Notes: generated by a model not told the origin, from the sequence alone. Shown: positions 1-10,715, numbered from the stretch's first letter. The stretch: DNA of 64,000 nucleotides from Platanthera guangdongensis (GCA_039583875.1 CM077158.1:120029900-120093899), one strand, 5' to 3'. A program made the numbers and translations.

Positions 1-1598
1 GGGTACCAGAGGCCTAGATAGGGAGTGCCCTTTAGATATCTCAAAATTCTCTTGACTGCAGTCAAGTGAGACTCTTTAGGGCAGGCTTGATACCTGGCAC
101 AAACACATGTAGCATACATAATGTCAGGCCTACTTGCAGTCAAGTATAGTAAGGAGCCAACTATCCCTCTATACAAGGTTTCATCTACAGGTTTCCCTGC
201 ATCATCCTTGCTAAGAGACATACTTGACCCCATAGGAGTCTTCATGGTACTGGATGAATCCATACCATATTTCCTTATGAGTTCTAGGGTGAACTTGGAT
301 TGACATATGGACAAGCCACTTTCAGTCTGTTTAACTTGGAGACCCAAGAAAAACTTTAGCTCTCCCATACTACTCATCTCAAATTGACTTTGCATAAGCT
401 TTGCAAACTTTTTGCAAAGGCTACTTTCAGTAGACCCAAATATAATGTCATCTACATATATTTGGACAAGTATGACTTTGCCTCTAGATTCCCTAAGGAA
501 TAGAGTCTTATATATTTTCCCCCTTGTGAACTTGTTCTCAATGAGGAAACTAGATAGGGTTTCATACCAAGCTCTAGGAGCTTGTTTTAACCCATATAAT
601 GCTTTCCTAAGTCTATAGACATAATGAGGTTGAGTTGGATCAACAAAACCTGAAGGCTGCTCCACATAGACTTCTTCATTAAGATTACCATTTAAGAATG
701 CTGACTTGACATCCATCTGGTAAACCTTGAATCCTTGATAGGTTGCATAGGCCAAGAACATCCTTATGGCCTCCAGTCTGGCTACTGGGGCAAAAGTTTG
801 ATCAAAATCAATACCTTCTTCTTACCTATATCCTTTTGCAACCAGTCTTGCTTTATTCTTTATGATGATCCCTTGTTCATCTAACTTATTCCTGTAGATC
901 AACTTAGTTCCTATAACATTGTGGTCTTTAGGTTTAGGAACCAGTTCCCAAACCTTGCACCTTTTGAACTGATTAAGTTCTTCTTGCATAGCTTCAGTCC
1001 ACTGTGGATCTTGTATAGCTTCTTCAAATTTCTTAGGTTCTATTTGAGACAGAAAACTAGAATATACTGCAGCATTCTGATTTCTGCTCCTTGTCTGAAC
1101 TCCTTGTCTTGGATCTCCAATAATCAGCTCTACTGGATGATCTCTTAAATGCCTGTGGGCTGGAGGCATCCTAGCTTCAGGTTGAACTTCTTCAGCATCT
1201 GCATCATGCTGTACTTCTTGTATTTCTTCAGTTATTGGTACATGTAGTTCTCCCCCTGGACAACTGCTATTGCCTTCTACTTGCTGTCTTGCAGCAGGCA
1301 TTTCTTCTATAGTAAGCTTGTCCAATCTCTTTGTCAAACCTGTGGGGCTGCATACATTGCTAGACAACTCATTGTTAATAATTTTAGTCTCATCAAAAAC
1401 TACATGCACAGTCTCCTCTATAACTTGTGTAGTCAAGTTGTATACTCTATAAGCCTTACTATTGTTGATGTACCCAACAAAAATTCCCTCTTGGGACTTG
1501 GCAGCAAACTTTGTTAAGTAAGACTTTCCATTGTTAAGTATGAAGCATTTACAACCAAAGATCCTAAAATAGGATAGGTTTGGTTTCCTGCCTTTCAC
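1..1598 (-). pseudogene. S1 pol: integrase C-terminus to reverse transcriptase, nonsense mutation, truncated
   Basis: Continuation of the S1 polyprotein after the frameshift near 1608. The first part (1598 to about 1150) is the integrase tail and variable linker. The reverse transcriptase begins near 1010 and includes the catalytic YVDD box at 447-458. A single TAA at 822-824 interrupts an otherwise continuous frame where the sister element S3 has Gln. Below 822 the frame stays open to the edge of the window and reaches the region where RNase H should start. The break makes this a dead copy, although most residues are preserved, so the decay is moderate. Confidence 0.85.
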
Positions 1599-2523
1599 AA
1601 CTTCATAGGGGTCTTGTTTAGCCTTTTAGTGATGGTAGCCCTATCTATAACATGGCATGCAGTGTTAACTGCTTCAGCCCAGAAATACTCTGGCAGTGAT
1701 GTATCACTAAGTAGGGTTCTACCAGCCTCTATCAAGGTTCTATTCTTACTCTCAGCAATGCCATTTTGCTGAGGTGTTCTAGGTGAAGAGAATTCTTGAA
1801 ATATCCCAAAGTCTTCACATAGTTTTGTCATGCTTTCAGATTGAAACTCAGTACCATGGTCACTTCTAATTTTGACCACAGTACTATTTAGTTCATTCTG
1901 AATTTGCTTGACAAAGCTGTAGAAGACACTAGGTGTTTCAGATTTCTGCCTTAAGAAGAACACCCAGGAAAACCTTGAGTAGTCATCAACAACTACAAAG
2001 GTATAGACCTTCCTACCTAAGCTGTGAACTGGCATTGGACCAAATAGATCCATATGCAAGAGGTATAAACACCTCACAGCATCTTTGTTCTCTATGCTTC
2101 TAAAGGTGGATTTGGTCTGCTTGCCCTTTTGACAAGCTGAGCAAATGTCATCTTTAACACACTTAACTTGAGGACCATTCCTCACTAACTCTTTGCTAAA
2201 GAGTTTGCTAATAGTCTTGTAGTTAAGATGGGCAAGCCCCTTGTGCCATTTGACACAATGAGAGATTGTCTCATCAGCTACAAGACAAACTGGAGAACCA
2301 TTGTTCTCAATCATAATGTCTAGACAATAGACATTTCTTTTCCTATATCCTGTCAAAATGATCTCTTGATCACTTGACCTCTTGATATGACAACCATTTT
2401 TAACAAATGAGATGTCATACCCTACATCACTTAACTGACTTATACTTATAAGGTTGTGTTTCAACCCTTTAACATAAGCCATTTGAGTAATGGTAACTAG
2501 GTTTGAAGAAATGTTACCAAACC
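1595..2523 (-). pseudogene. S1 pol: GAG-pre-integrase and integrase (interrupted)
   Basis: Open frame coding for the zinc-binding and catalytic parts of a copia integrase, which would insert element cDNA into the genome. Visible in order: the late gag-pre-integrase segment, the H-H-C-C zinc region (WHKGLAHLN then CSACQKGK), the first catalytic Asp in HMDLFGPM, the second in RSDHGTEF, and the catalytic Glu in QQNGIAESKN. The upstream part is missing because the S2 LTR begins at 2524; residues read upstream of that point are LTR sequence. Near 1605-1612 a one-base deletion relative to S3 shifts the frame and ends this part at a TGA at 1595-1597, and the domain continues in the next frame. Not functional as it stands. 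Confidence 0.85.
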
Positions 2524-3367
2524 TGAAAGTCCACCTAGTGTCGGCTATGTGCACCTATGGGGGGGGGATAGGTGACGTGTGGTTCTTTTGCGAAATTACA
2601 GATGTACCTGCACAATAAAAACAACAAACACAGCACACAGAAAACACAGCAAATTTATAGTGGTTCCCCGACTTGGGTACATCCACTTTCCCCCTTCGAC
2701 CTATCTCCCCAACAAGGACGACTCGGTCACTTCACCAACGGGATTGAAATCCAATCCCTTCACTAACGGAAGGAGCCTTCCACACGTGAGAGTCAACACT
2801 CCCACAAAGCGGGTTGCACCCAACCCTTACAACTCGGAACAAAAGTTCCTTTACAACGAAATGAAAATGTAGAATGTACACGTGATACAAACTTCTTTTG
2901 GAGACTCCGGTGTTCCTCTTTGTTCGACGACGTGCTCTTGAAGTCGATGAAGAGTCTACGACCTTGGTCTCTCTTGGAGAAGATCTCCCCGGAACCGGCG
3001 GCGGCACACGCGCGGCGGCTAGCTTCGGGATCGGCGCTACGATGAAGAGTGGCTGCAGAACTTGGAGATCTAAACTTCGTAGCGAAGCAAGCTAGGTCTA
3101 CCAACGGTCACTCTAGGATCAGTCGTCTCGATCGATTCGGACGGGGGAGTTTTTCCCGGTCAACGAATCGAGAGACAAGATATCTCCGGATAGACGCGTG
3201 AGACACAAGCCTTGCTAAGCTTCTGTCACCGGAGATCGGGAAGAAGAGCGATCAGCAGCGGCGACCACTTAATGCGAGCGGCGGCGGCGGAGCGGAGCGA
3301 GTTCGCGGATTTAGGGTTACGTGTTCGGCCTCTTTCTGCGTCGTTTTTCTGTTCAAAAAATACCTGT

Positions 3368-3376
3368 GTATAAATA
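3368..3376 (-). promoter_or_regulatory. TATA-like box of the S2 LTR
   Basis: The stretch gtataaata sits at the position equivalent to the TATA-like site of the S3 LTR (58992-58999), just next to the hairpin-rich U3 part. Transcription of the element would run on the minus strand from here. The motif reads almost the same on both strands, so orientation is taken from the element. Confidence 0.45.
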
Positions 3377-3530
3377 CTGTAGGATTCTCAAATATGACCG
3401 TTTGAGGGACCCACAGAGGTAGCCCCCAAGTCCGGTCCAGATATTAAACAGCGGCAGAATCCGGTTCAGGAAATTAGCTGAGACAGAATCCGGTTCAGGA
3501 AATTAACTGAGAAAACGCCAAGGAAAAATC

Positions 3531-3820
3531 GGCGAGAATCGCAGACGATTCTCGACGAATCGGCGAGAATCATCAAGTGATTCTCGACGATTCGTCGAGA
3601 ATCGATTGTGATTCTCGTCGAATTACTTGTCGATTCTCAACGAAATCAACTTGTATTCATGGGCTGCATGACCATTGGTTCGGCGGGAATTACAAGCGAT
3701 TCTCGCCGAATCTTACTTGGCACCATATTGAGATGGCCAGAAGGAGTCGGCGAGAATCATTGATGATTCTCGTCGATTCGGCGAGAATCACCAAGTGATT
3801 CTCGTCGAATTTGCCTTGGA
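3531..3820. repeat. Array of short inverted repeats in S2 LTR U3
   Basis: Six or more imperfect palindromes with arms cggcgagaatc and gattctcg(a/t/c)cg, separated by a 4-6 base centre, follow each other with short spacers. The same array is found in S3 (59101-59490) and forms the centre of the palindrome at 6416. Each unit could fold into a short stem-loop. Confidence 0.8.
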
Positions 3821-4143
3821 CGATTTTTCGTCTTCCACCTAGGAGCTGCTCCTTGATCCTCCATGCTCCTTGTCTTCTCTTGCATATGAGCGGCCCTGTA
3901 CTTGAAAATAAGTGCACTCCAATAGAGAGAGTACACGTAGGCCAACACACCGATCTGCTCAACGAGGGATTACGTCGTGCAGACCCGTGTATATTGACCT
4001 ACTGCACCCTGACATTGGTGTGCACTTAGCGTGGAGAAACTACAAGCACAACTGGAAATGTTTCATCAAATACATTGTGAATTCATCTTAGCTTGACAGG
4101 GGGCTTCCTCAAATCTAGGTAATCGTGGATGCAATACCCAACA

Positions 4144-4160
4144 ATCTCCCCCTATTGACG
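4144..4160 (-). promoter_or_regulatory. Polypurine tract of S2
   Basis: The plus-strand run atctccccctatt directly follows the LTR end at 4143; on the minus strand this is aataGGGGGAGAT followed by TGTTGG. This is the expected primer site for plus-strand DNA synthesis in an LTR retrotransposon, and it confirms the LTR edge and the minus orientation. Confidence 0.75.
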
Positions 4161-4431
4161 AAGCCAAAACCCTACTAGCTAAGATGAATAACACCTATCA
4201 AAATAATAATAATAGCATTTAAAGATTAAATATGCGACACAAGGAATATATGCAATCAGAACAGGACTTGAGTTCATTCAACACATTCAAGTATATAAAT
4301 ATACTATGACCAAGAGAAATATATTCACATGAAAGTCAGAATTGTTCACACGACAGTAATTAATTGTTAAAATGTTCTTAATACACGTGACCTGCTATAT
4401 TATAATGCGACTATTTGTCCTTAGCTCCTGG
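4161..4431. other. S2 3' untranslated stretch
   Basis: AT-rich sequence between the extra reading frame and the polypurine tract of S2. No reading frame, RNA gene or repeat was recognised. Confidence 0.5.
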
Positions 4432-5529
4432 TCACCCTTTAGAGTTTGCCCGCAAGTACTTTTGCTCTGCCTTTCCATGTATTCCTTGGGCTTTGGGTAG
4501 TACCTGGAGGAGCAACTTTGTCTGGATCCTTGTTGTTTCTGAAGAAAATGTTGCGTTTCGCTTCAAATGCTTTGTGTTTCTCCCATTCATACTGGCTATA
4601 TGCTTCATTCGATTTATCTCTCCTCTTTCTTGCAGCCGGAAGGTGTCTAGGATGATGTTCCTGAGACTGGGCTCCACCTTTCGTTCTTACCTCCTCTTCA
4701 CTTAGTCTGATCCTCTTTTGAGTTGGGGTCTCCTTTGATGTCCCTTCCTGAATTTCCTCTTTCCCCTGCTTAGCTAAGGCCTCCTGGTCAAACATGCTTC
4801 TCAGCTTAGATTTGAGATGGCCCTAGCGTCAGCTTCATCAGTGAAAATATCAGCAGCACTTGTACTTACATTCTCAGCAATAAGTACTTCTCGGCAGCCG
4901 TAGAAGTCTCAGGAGCCTGAGCACCGGCAGTTGTTCAGGATAGGACGACTCCTAACGTGCCAGTGCCTGTTGTAGCATCCACCAGCAACTCTCATAGACG
5001 TAGTTGCTTGATTTCACAAAGTTTGCATCCATGCTTTTCTGGAGCTCAGCCATCTTAGCGATATACTCCTTCTCCCCCTTTTTGGCTTCTTCAGCTATGC
5101 AATTGGCATATGAGTGCAAGGAGTCATCAATGTGCTTAGTTGTCTTGCTGAATTCAGTGACTAGGGCCTGCTGATTTGCATTTAAAGTGACCATGTTGCC
5201 ATCAAATTTCTGAATATTGTTGGCCACAACGTGTGCGTTCTGATTGACAACAGCCAGAGTATCAGTAGTCTTTTCAAGCCGGCCATAACAGTGTGACAGC
5301 TTCGCCGGCCGCAGTATACTTTTCTTCAAACTTCTTCTCCATCATATCCAGTTTGTGGTTGATTGCCACCATATTCTTCAGCATGAGATCTTCAGAAGTC
5401 TTAATCTCTTGCCAGCATTGTTTTCTGAGCTTTATCAAAAGAGTTTTAAGCTCATTCACGATGCCCTGAATATATGTACAGTTGTGAATGGCTAGGTCAT
5501 CTCGTAGTGGAATACCCGGAGGCACTTCT
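4432..5529 (-). pseudogene. Extra coiled-coil ORF of S2 between pol and 3' LTR (env-like position), broken
   Basis: Three overlapping or adjacent minus-strand frames (5274-5525, 4952-5329, 4439-4795) together look like one degraded reading frame. The beginning is hidden in the N gap; the first apparent start is GTG, so the frame was open further upstream. The middle part is a likely coiled coil, rich in Glu, Lys, Gln and spaced Leu/Ile/Met (for example KKFEEKY, AELQKSMDANFVK). The last part is very basic and charged. A frame change occurs near 5290-5330. Some Sireviruses carry an envelope-like third ORF at this place; I see no clear membrane segment, so that name is only a positional guess. 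S3 has no such ORF. Confidence 0.5.
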
Positions 5530-5532
5530 TGC

Positions 5533-6032
5533 NNNNNNNNNNNNNNNNNNNNNNNNNNNNNNNNNNNNNNNNNNNNNNNNNNNNNNNNNNNNNNNNNNNN
5601 NNNNNNNNNNNNNNNNNNNNNNNNNNNNNNNNNNNNNNNNNNNNNNNNNNNNNNNNNNNNNNNNNNNNNNNNNNNNNNNNNNNNNNNNNNNNNNNNNNNN
5701 NNNNNNNNNNNNNNNNNNNNNNNNNNNNNNNNNNNNNNNNNNNNNNNNNNNNNNNNNNNNNNNNNNNNNNNNNNNNNNNNNNNNNNNNNNNNNNNNNNNN
5801 NNNNNNNNNNNNNNNNNNNNNNNNNNNNNNNNNNNNNNNNNNNNNNNNNNNNNNNNNNNNNNNNNNNNNNNNNNNNNNNNNNNNNNNNNNNNNNNNNNNN
5901 NNNNNNNNNNNNNNNNNNNNNNNNNNNNNNNNNNNNNNNNNNNNNNNNNNNNNNNNNNNNNNNNNNNNNNNNNNNNNNNNNNNNNNNNNNNNNNNNNNNN
6001 NNNNNNNNNNNNNNNNNNNNNNNNNNNNNNNN
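5533..6032. other. Assembly gap (500 N)
   Basis: Exactly 500 unknown bases, a round number that suggests a placeholder of unknown true size. It lies between the internal part of S2 and one arm of an LTR palindrome. Reading frames that appear to cross it are meaningless. Confidence 0.99.
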
Positions 6033-6415
6033 GATCTCCGGTTAGACACGTGAGACGCTGAGCTTAGCTAGGCTTCTGTCGTGGGAGGATCAGGGAGAAA
6101 CCACGATCAACCGGCGAAATACTTGCGCGAGCGGCGGCGGCGGCTGCGGAGCGGAAACGGCGAACTAGGTCACGTTGCGGCTCGCGTGTTTTCTATCTTC
6201 TTCGCTATATCTACTGTTCAAAAATACCCGTGTATTTTATACGCTCGTCGACACTTACAATATGACCGTTGTGGGTCCTCACACGGGACACCACCCGAAA
6301 TCCGGTTCAAAAATATTCCAGCGGCAGAATCCGGTCAGAGCAGCATCCCGAGAAATCGCCAAGTAAAATTCGTCGAGAATCACTAGTGATTCTCGACGAA
6401 TCGTCGAGAATCACT
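6033..6415 (-). repeat. Truncated S-family LTR, left arm of palindrome
   Basis: Matches the S3 LTR from about 58787 onward in the same plus-strand direction (gatctccggttagacacgtg compared with ggatctctggatagacgcgtg). It contains the GC-rich GCGGCGGCGG stretch, the TATA region and the first hairpins of the U3 array. The R/U5-side part would lie in the N gap. It ends at the symmetry centre near 6416, so the outer U3 end of the LTR is absent. Confidence 0.8.
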
Positions 6416-6416
6416 A

Positions 6417-7454
6417 ACTGATTCTCGCCGATTCGTCGAGAATCACCTATGATTCTCGACGAATTTTACTTGGCGATTTCTCGGGATGCTGCTGGACCGG
6501 ATTCTGCCGCTGGACTATTTTGAACCGGATTTCGGGTGTCTACGTGTGGGACCCACAACGGTCATATTGTAAGTGTCTACAGCGTATAAATACACGGGTA
6601 TTTTTGAACAGTAGATATAGCGAAGAAGATAAGAAAACACGCGAGCCGCAACGTGACCTAGTTCGCCGTTTCCGCTCCGCCGCCGCCGCCGCCGCTCGCG
6701 CCAAGTAGTTCGCCGGTTGATCGTGGTTTCTCCCTGATCCTCCCACGACAGAAGCCTAGCTAAGCTCAGCGTCTCACGTGTCTAACCGGAGATCTCTTGT
6801 CTCTCGATTTGTAGATCGGGAAAATCTTCCCCATCCGAATCGATCGAGACGATTGATCCTAGTGTGACCGTTGGTAGACCTAGCTAGCTTCGCTACGAAG
6901 TTTGGATCTCCAAAGAACAGCCACCGCACATCGTTGTTGCCGCCGATCCCGTGAACCTAGCCGCCGCCCATCTTGCCGCCGCGGTTCCGGGGAGATTCAC
7001 TGCAAGAGAGACCAAGGTTGTGGACTCTTTGTAGACTTCAAGATCACATCGTCAACGAAGAGGGACACCGTAGTCTCCTCACGTAGTTTGTATTTCTTGT
7101 ACATTCTATTTTACTTTTGTTGTAAAGGAACGTTGGTTCCTAGTTGTAAGGGTTGGGTGCAACCCGGTTTGTGGGAGTGTTGACTCCTACGTGTGGAAGG
7201 TTTCCTTCCGATAGTGCAGGGATTGGATTTCAATCCTGTTGGAGAAGAGACCGAGTCGTCCCTTGGTGGGAGATAGGTCGAAGGGGGAAAGTGGATGTAC
7301 CCAAGTCGGGGAACCACTATAAATTGCTTGTGTATTCTGTGTGTTGTGCTGTTTATTTTTATTGTGCAGGTACATTCATAAATTCCGCAAAAACGCTGCA
7401 CGTCACCTATTCCCCCCCCATAGGTGAACATAGTTGACACTAGGTGGAATTTCA
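6417..7454 (+). repeat. Truncated S-family LTR, right arm, with true LTR terminus at 7454
   Basis: Plus-oriented LTR. It carries the TATA box, the GC-rich stretch, the block gggattggatttcaatcc, the ccaagtcggggaaccactat block, the run of C followed by cataggtg, and the conserved terminus gacactaggtgga then tttca. This terminus matches the ends of S2 at 2524 and S3 at 58121 in reverse. No primer-binding site follows 7454, so the LTR is followed by flanking DNA, not by an element interior. The U3 start of the LTR is missing at the palindrome centre. Confidence 0.8.
6585..6592 (+). promoter_or_regulatory. TATA box in the right-arm LTR
   Basis: TATAAATA in the context agcgtataaatacacggg, about 870 bp before the LTR end, at the position equivalent to the TATA-like sites of S2 and S3. 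The left arm carries a mirror copy near 6235 with a changed core. Confidence 0.5.
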
Positions 7455-9020
7455 AAAGGTTAATCCCAACAAACAATGGAAGCACAAGCAGATCTTTTAT
7501 ACATTCCCTTCTTTACAACACGAGGCATACATAGCGAGACATGATTTCGCTAGTATAACAGCTGTAAACAGAAAGCACCAAAAACCAAGTCGGGCGGACA
7601 GCACCGGAGTCCGCCGAGACCGCCGTGGTCGCCGAGTCCGCTGAGATCGCCCGTACTTAAGCTGCAAACCGCCGAATAGCCACGGAGTCCGCCGAAGCCG
7701 CGAGGCCCTCGCGGACACACCGTTATTCGTCTCCTGCTGAAGCTGAACTGAGGAACACCCCCTACCCGCCTGAAGCCGGCGGACAGGTTATTGAAGCTGG
7801 CAAAGATGAAACAGAGCTGACAAGCCGCAGAGCGACCTCCTGCTGAATCCGTAGAGACCGCACACTTCCAAGTACTTGACCGAAGTCACAGCCAAACTCA
7901 TGGCTCCTTGAAGCTACCCGCGCGACCTGCACACAGCAAACGTCAGCACTGAAACAATCCGCGCGGACAGACAAACTGAGACCGCAGCTCCTTGCCCAAC
8001 CCAACTTACTGTTCACTCAAGTTACTGTAGACCTGCCAGGGGGGTCCTATTTATAGGCGAGGTGAGGAGTGTGGTCACCGCCCTAGAGATAGAGACACCG
8101 CCCCAGCCCGCGCAATAACAAAACACCGTCCGCCGAGTCCGCAAGGACTTAGCCGGATACCAAGGAAAACCTCCAGGAGCATGACAACATTGGAGAACCC
8201 TCTCCAGTCCGCCCAAGCTATACAGACAAGACATCAGCCCGCAAAGCTCCCGACCACTGCAGGACAGCAATCCCCCTTCAATGGCAGTCCGCCCAAACCC
8301 GAGGCAGTCCGCAAGACTCACACCTCAATCCGCCACAAGTCCACGACCAAAGGCAGATAGCAACAGTCCGCCCGGTCAAAGCGGACTTGGCGGATACTGC
8401 GGACACCATGGTCTTGGCACAGAGTGTGACAAGTCCAAAACCATCAAAGGCCAATGCGAGTATGGCGGACACAAACACCCGTCCTCCAAACACCCTAGCA
8501 CAGACTGTCAGCAGTCCGCAAGCTCCTCGCACTCCTGTCCAACGCAGCAACCATCTCCCGGACTCCAAAACCAGTCCGCCAATGACCTCCACAGCAAAGC
8601 ACCTACTGTACCACCAGAGCTCGACAAGGCCTCAGCCAAGCTCTAAGCTCAGTCCGCAACAGCCCACACCGCGGACACATCAGTCCGCAAGCTTCCCGCG
8701 GACACGAGCCAAACCGCCAAACAGCACAAACTTGCACCACGGCCACTGAGCAATGCACCAGCCCGCAAGCCTCCATCCGCTCAGGCCGCTCCTTGGCAAA
8801 ACCTATCAGCAAACACCTAATCCGCAGATACCAGGCCGCATAGTCCGTGGACTTCATGCAAACAACCCGCTCAGAAGACAGCCGGCTTTTCACTAGACCT
8901 TCCACCAGGCCGCACATCACAGTCCGCCCAGTCCGCCCAGTCCGCCTAGTCCGCCAAAGCTGTCCGCCCAGGCCGCCCGGCCTGTCCCGTCAACCACTTC
9001 CACTTCACAAATTTCAACAG
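7455..9020 (-). repeat. LTR-like block rich in AGTCCGC motifs
   Basis: About 1.5 kb with no credible gene. The pentamer tccgc, often within agtccgc or its complement gcggact, recurs dozens of times, most densely at 8100-9000, where four nearly contiguous copies stand near 8925-8955. A TATA-like cctatttatagg at 8046-8057 and a possible LTR edge ending in tttcaaca at 9019 suggest an LTR in minus orientation. The edge near 7455-7475 is uncertain and no partner LTR is in the window. Apparent reading frames on both strands are by-products of the high GC and the repeats. Confidence 0.4.
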
Positions 9021-9127
9021 TACTTAGACATTAGTGAGATTATGACACAAGATATTACACAATGGCGACAAAAGATCCATATAGCCGACCCGACTATAGT
9101 GGGATAAAGGCTTGAGCGTTTTTATCG
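9021..9127 (+). repeat. Possible SINE/LINE 3' end remnant
   Basis: The stretch atccatatagccgacccgac, then tagtgggataaaggcttg, resembles the conserved 3' end of some plant non-LTR retroposons that finish with TTG-type repeats. The following sequence gcgtttttatcgttgt would be a decayed tail. This rests on recalled resemblance only. Confidence 0.3.
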
Positions 9128-9405
9128 TTGTATCATGCTTTGAACAAAATGATTGTTAAGGTATCTTTTCCTATGCCAACCATAGACAAATTATTAGATG
9201 AACTCGGAGGATTTACTATTTATTTTAAATTTAATTTAAATCCGGGCTATCATCAAATTCATATGTATCCTGTTTATGTCCATAAAAATACTGCTAGAAC
9301 TCATCAATGCCTTAATGAGTTCTTCGTTATGCCTTTTGGTCTCAAACACGGCTCTGCATCTTTCCAAGTTTTAATGAATGCTATATTTTAGCCATATTTC
9401 TATTG
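9128..9405 (+). pseudogene. Ty3/gypsy reverse transcriptase fragment
   Basis: About 88 codons match the first half of a gypsy reverse transcriptase: a YHALNK start, FPMPTIDKLLDELGG, FKFNLNPGYHQI and FFVMPFGLKHGSASFQVLMNAIF. Conserved family wording is changed at many points (for instance TNAP-type residues replaced by KHGSAS), and the frame ends at a TAG at 9389-9391, after which a few more matching codons follow. The catalytic FxDD box is absent because the fragment stops before it. It is an old scrap, with no other gypsy domain beside it in this orientation. Confidence 0.8.
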
Positions 9406-9864
9406 TTTTGTGATGAGGATCTCTGATCGAGACAGGTCAATGTGATTAAATTTAAATAAAGAGATTTTTTATTACTCCAAAAAGTAAATAATACATGAGT
9501 ATGCCCCTATTTATAGAAAATGAGAGGAGGAAAGTGAATACAACAGGCGATGTGTGACTAAAAATGCATAATTCCTGTCACAAACAACTAGGCGGATAGA
9601 TAAAAAGAGACCGCGCGGATTGTGCAGTTAGACAAGCTAACCCCACGACTACACAGCTAGAGATCATACCAACAAGGACGCTCTGGCCTCTATCTGTCAG
9701 CATGTGGCAAACAACTCGAGGAGTAGCAGCTGCGGTTAGATTGAAGCTAACCGCCAGTCCACAACAACGATTAAACTCGGCTGATCGACAGATCTGGCTC
9801 TAACCGTCAATAGCGGTAAAAGCTTGATACTCGCCCGACCGCACCGCCATTGACACTGATCACA
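9406..9864 (-). repeat. LTR-like remnant next to the gypsy scrap
   Basis: Begins near tgtgatgaggatc (9409) and ends near ccattgacactgatcaca (9864), so TG and CA ends are possible. It contains a TATA-like cctatttataga at 9510 and an A-rich stretch. It interrupts the reverse-transcriptase scrap just after the FV codons, so it may be a solo LTR. No convincing 5-bp target duplication was found. Confidence 0.35.
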
Positions 9865-10715
9865 AATAAGAATGTGAATGAAATGTGTGATACGTAGGTA
9901 GAAAATATTTGGTCTTGGTGAGAAAAATAAAATTTAATATATATTTTTTCAAATTTTAATTGTGAATAAAATAAGGGAAATAAGACTAAAAAGGGATTGC
10001 TAATGATAATGATAAAAAGTTACCTCCAAAAGCTCAATCTTGAGTTCAAAAATGGGCTAGATTATATCCTAAATCTTAATATTGATTAACAAATTCCTCT
10101 TCGAGAGTATACAAAGTAAACTCTAATTAATAATGAGATAAACTGATTTTTAAAATAAATCGAATCATCTTCCAGATATCTTTTGCAAAATTACTACAAT
10201 ATTAAAAACGAATTTTCTAAGAAAGAAGAAAAACTATGTATTTTCCAAACTTTTCAATAAATGAAAGATTTATCATTCCAAAATCATCTAAAATTATATT
10301 AAGCTTGAATGAATATCAATCATCACAAAAAGAGAGTGCATAAAAAGAAAAAGGCTTAGAATTACGAGATATAAAATCCATAATTAATTTATCCTTAAAC
10401 TAGTTAATTTATAGAGAAAATCAAAAATTGAATTTACTTCATGAAACAATATTGTGTTTCAGCATTAAAATATATAACTATATATAAGACATGATAATTA
10501 AAAAACATTTTTCTTAAAATTTTTGTTTTATAAAATAGATATATTATGATTTTTTAATAAAACAAAAATAAAGATGAGGGGCTTAAAAAATAATTAAAGG
10601 ATAATAGAACACCCTCATATTTTAAGAAAAACATTGTCCTCACTATTTACAAAATATGAGAGCGAGAGAAAAAAAATCATGTAGAAACTAGTTTTGAAAG
10701 AAACAAATTTACATG
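9865..10715. other. AT-rich degraded sequence, left flank of copia D
   Basis: About 850 bp of very AT-rich DNA with no reading frame, RNA gene or clear repeat. It continues after copia D at 16126, because D inserted here with the target duplication ACATG. It is part of the same old element as 16126-18221. Confidence 0.5.

Larger units (their letters stand above)
1..2523 (-). mobile_element. Sirevirus-like Ty1/copia element S1, internal part (truncated)
   Basis: Minus-strand pol of a Ty1/copia retrotransposon. It runs off the left edge of the window and is cut at 2523 by the LTR of element S2. Protein order is GAG-pre-integrase, integrase, linker, reverse transcriptase, which is the copia order. 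The wording of the domains closely follows element S3 at the right end of the window, so both belong to the same broad Sirevirus-like group but are clearly different copies. The rest of its gag and pol should lie beyond the far end of S2, but I do not see it after the gap. The candidate insertion-site duplication for S2 is aaacc at 2519-2523; the partner copy was not found. Confidence 0.85.
2524..4143 (-). repeat. 3' LTR of S2
   Basis: Starts with TG and ends with CA on the plus strand (tgaaagtccacc to caatacccaaca). It aligns over its length with the S3 LTR at 58121-59816. Shared landmarks are a run of G followed by ataggtgacg near 2560, the ttatagtggttccccgac block near 2655, a GC-rich coding-like stretch around 3000-3300, a TATA-like site near 3370, an array of short hairpins at 3531-3820, and the tract gagagagtacacgtaggcc near 3920. 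The immediately adjacent purine tract on the minus strand fixes the LTR edge at 4143. Length 1620 bp against 1696 bp for S3. Confidence 0.85.
2524..5532 (-). mobile_element. Sirevirus-like copia element S2 (3' LTR and 3' internal part, cut by gap)
   Basis: Second copia element, minus orientation, inserted into pol of S1. It has a 1.62-kb 3' LTR, a purine tract next to it, and at least 1.39 kb of internal sequence up to the N run. The internal sequence just inside the LTR resembles S3 for roughly 50 bases (tract, then a shared leader-like stretch) and then diverges completely: S3 reaches the end of pol within 350 bp, while S2 carries an extra coiled-coil reading frame. The rest of the element and its 5' LTR are hidden in or beyond the gap. 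Confidence 0.8.
6033..6794. repeat. Large near-perfect palindrome (inverted LTR pair), centre near 6416
   Basis: 6033-6415 is the reverse complement of about 6417-6794 with only scattered differences. Matching pairs can be read at every scale: aagtaaaattcg (6361) with cgaattttactt (6460), ccagcggcagaatccgg with ccggattctgccgctgg, and gatctccggttaga (6033) with tctaaccggagatc (6781). The centre is gaatcactaactgattc, itself one of the short hairpins of the U3 array. The two LTR halves meet with no spacer and both lack the outer U3 end. Confidence 0.88.

Noticed and set aside
5474..6061. Open frames across the N run
   Set aside because: They consist almost only of unknown residues and are artefacts of the gap.
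8281..8749. Two overlapping plus-strand frames in the AGTCCGC field
   Set aside because: Pro/Ser/Lys-rich products of the repeated motif; no recognisable domain, opposite to the likely LTR orientation.
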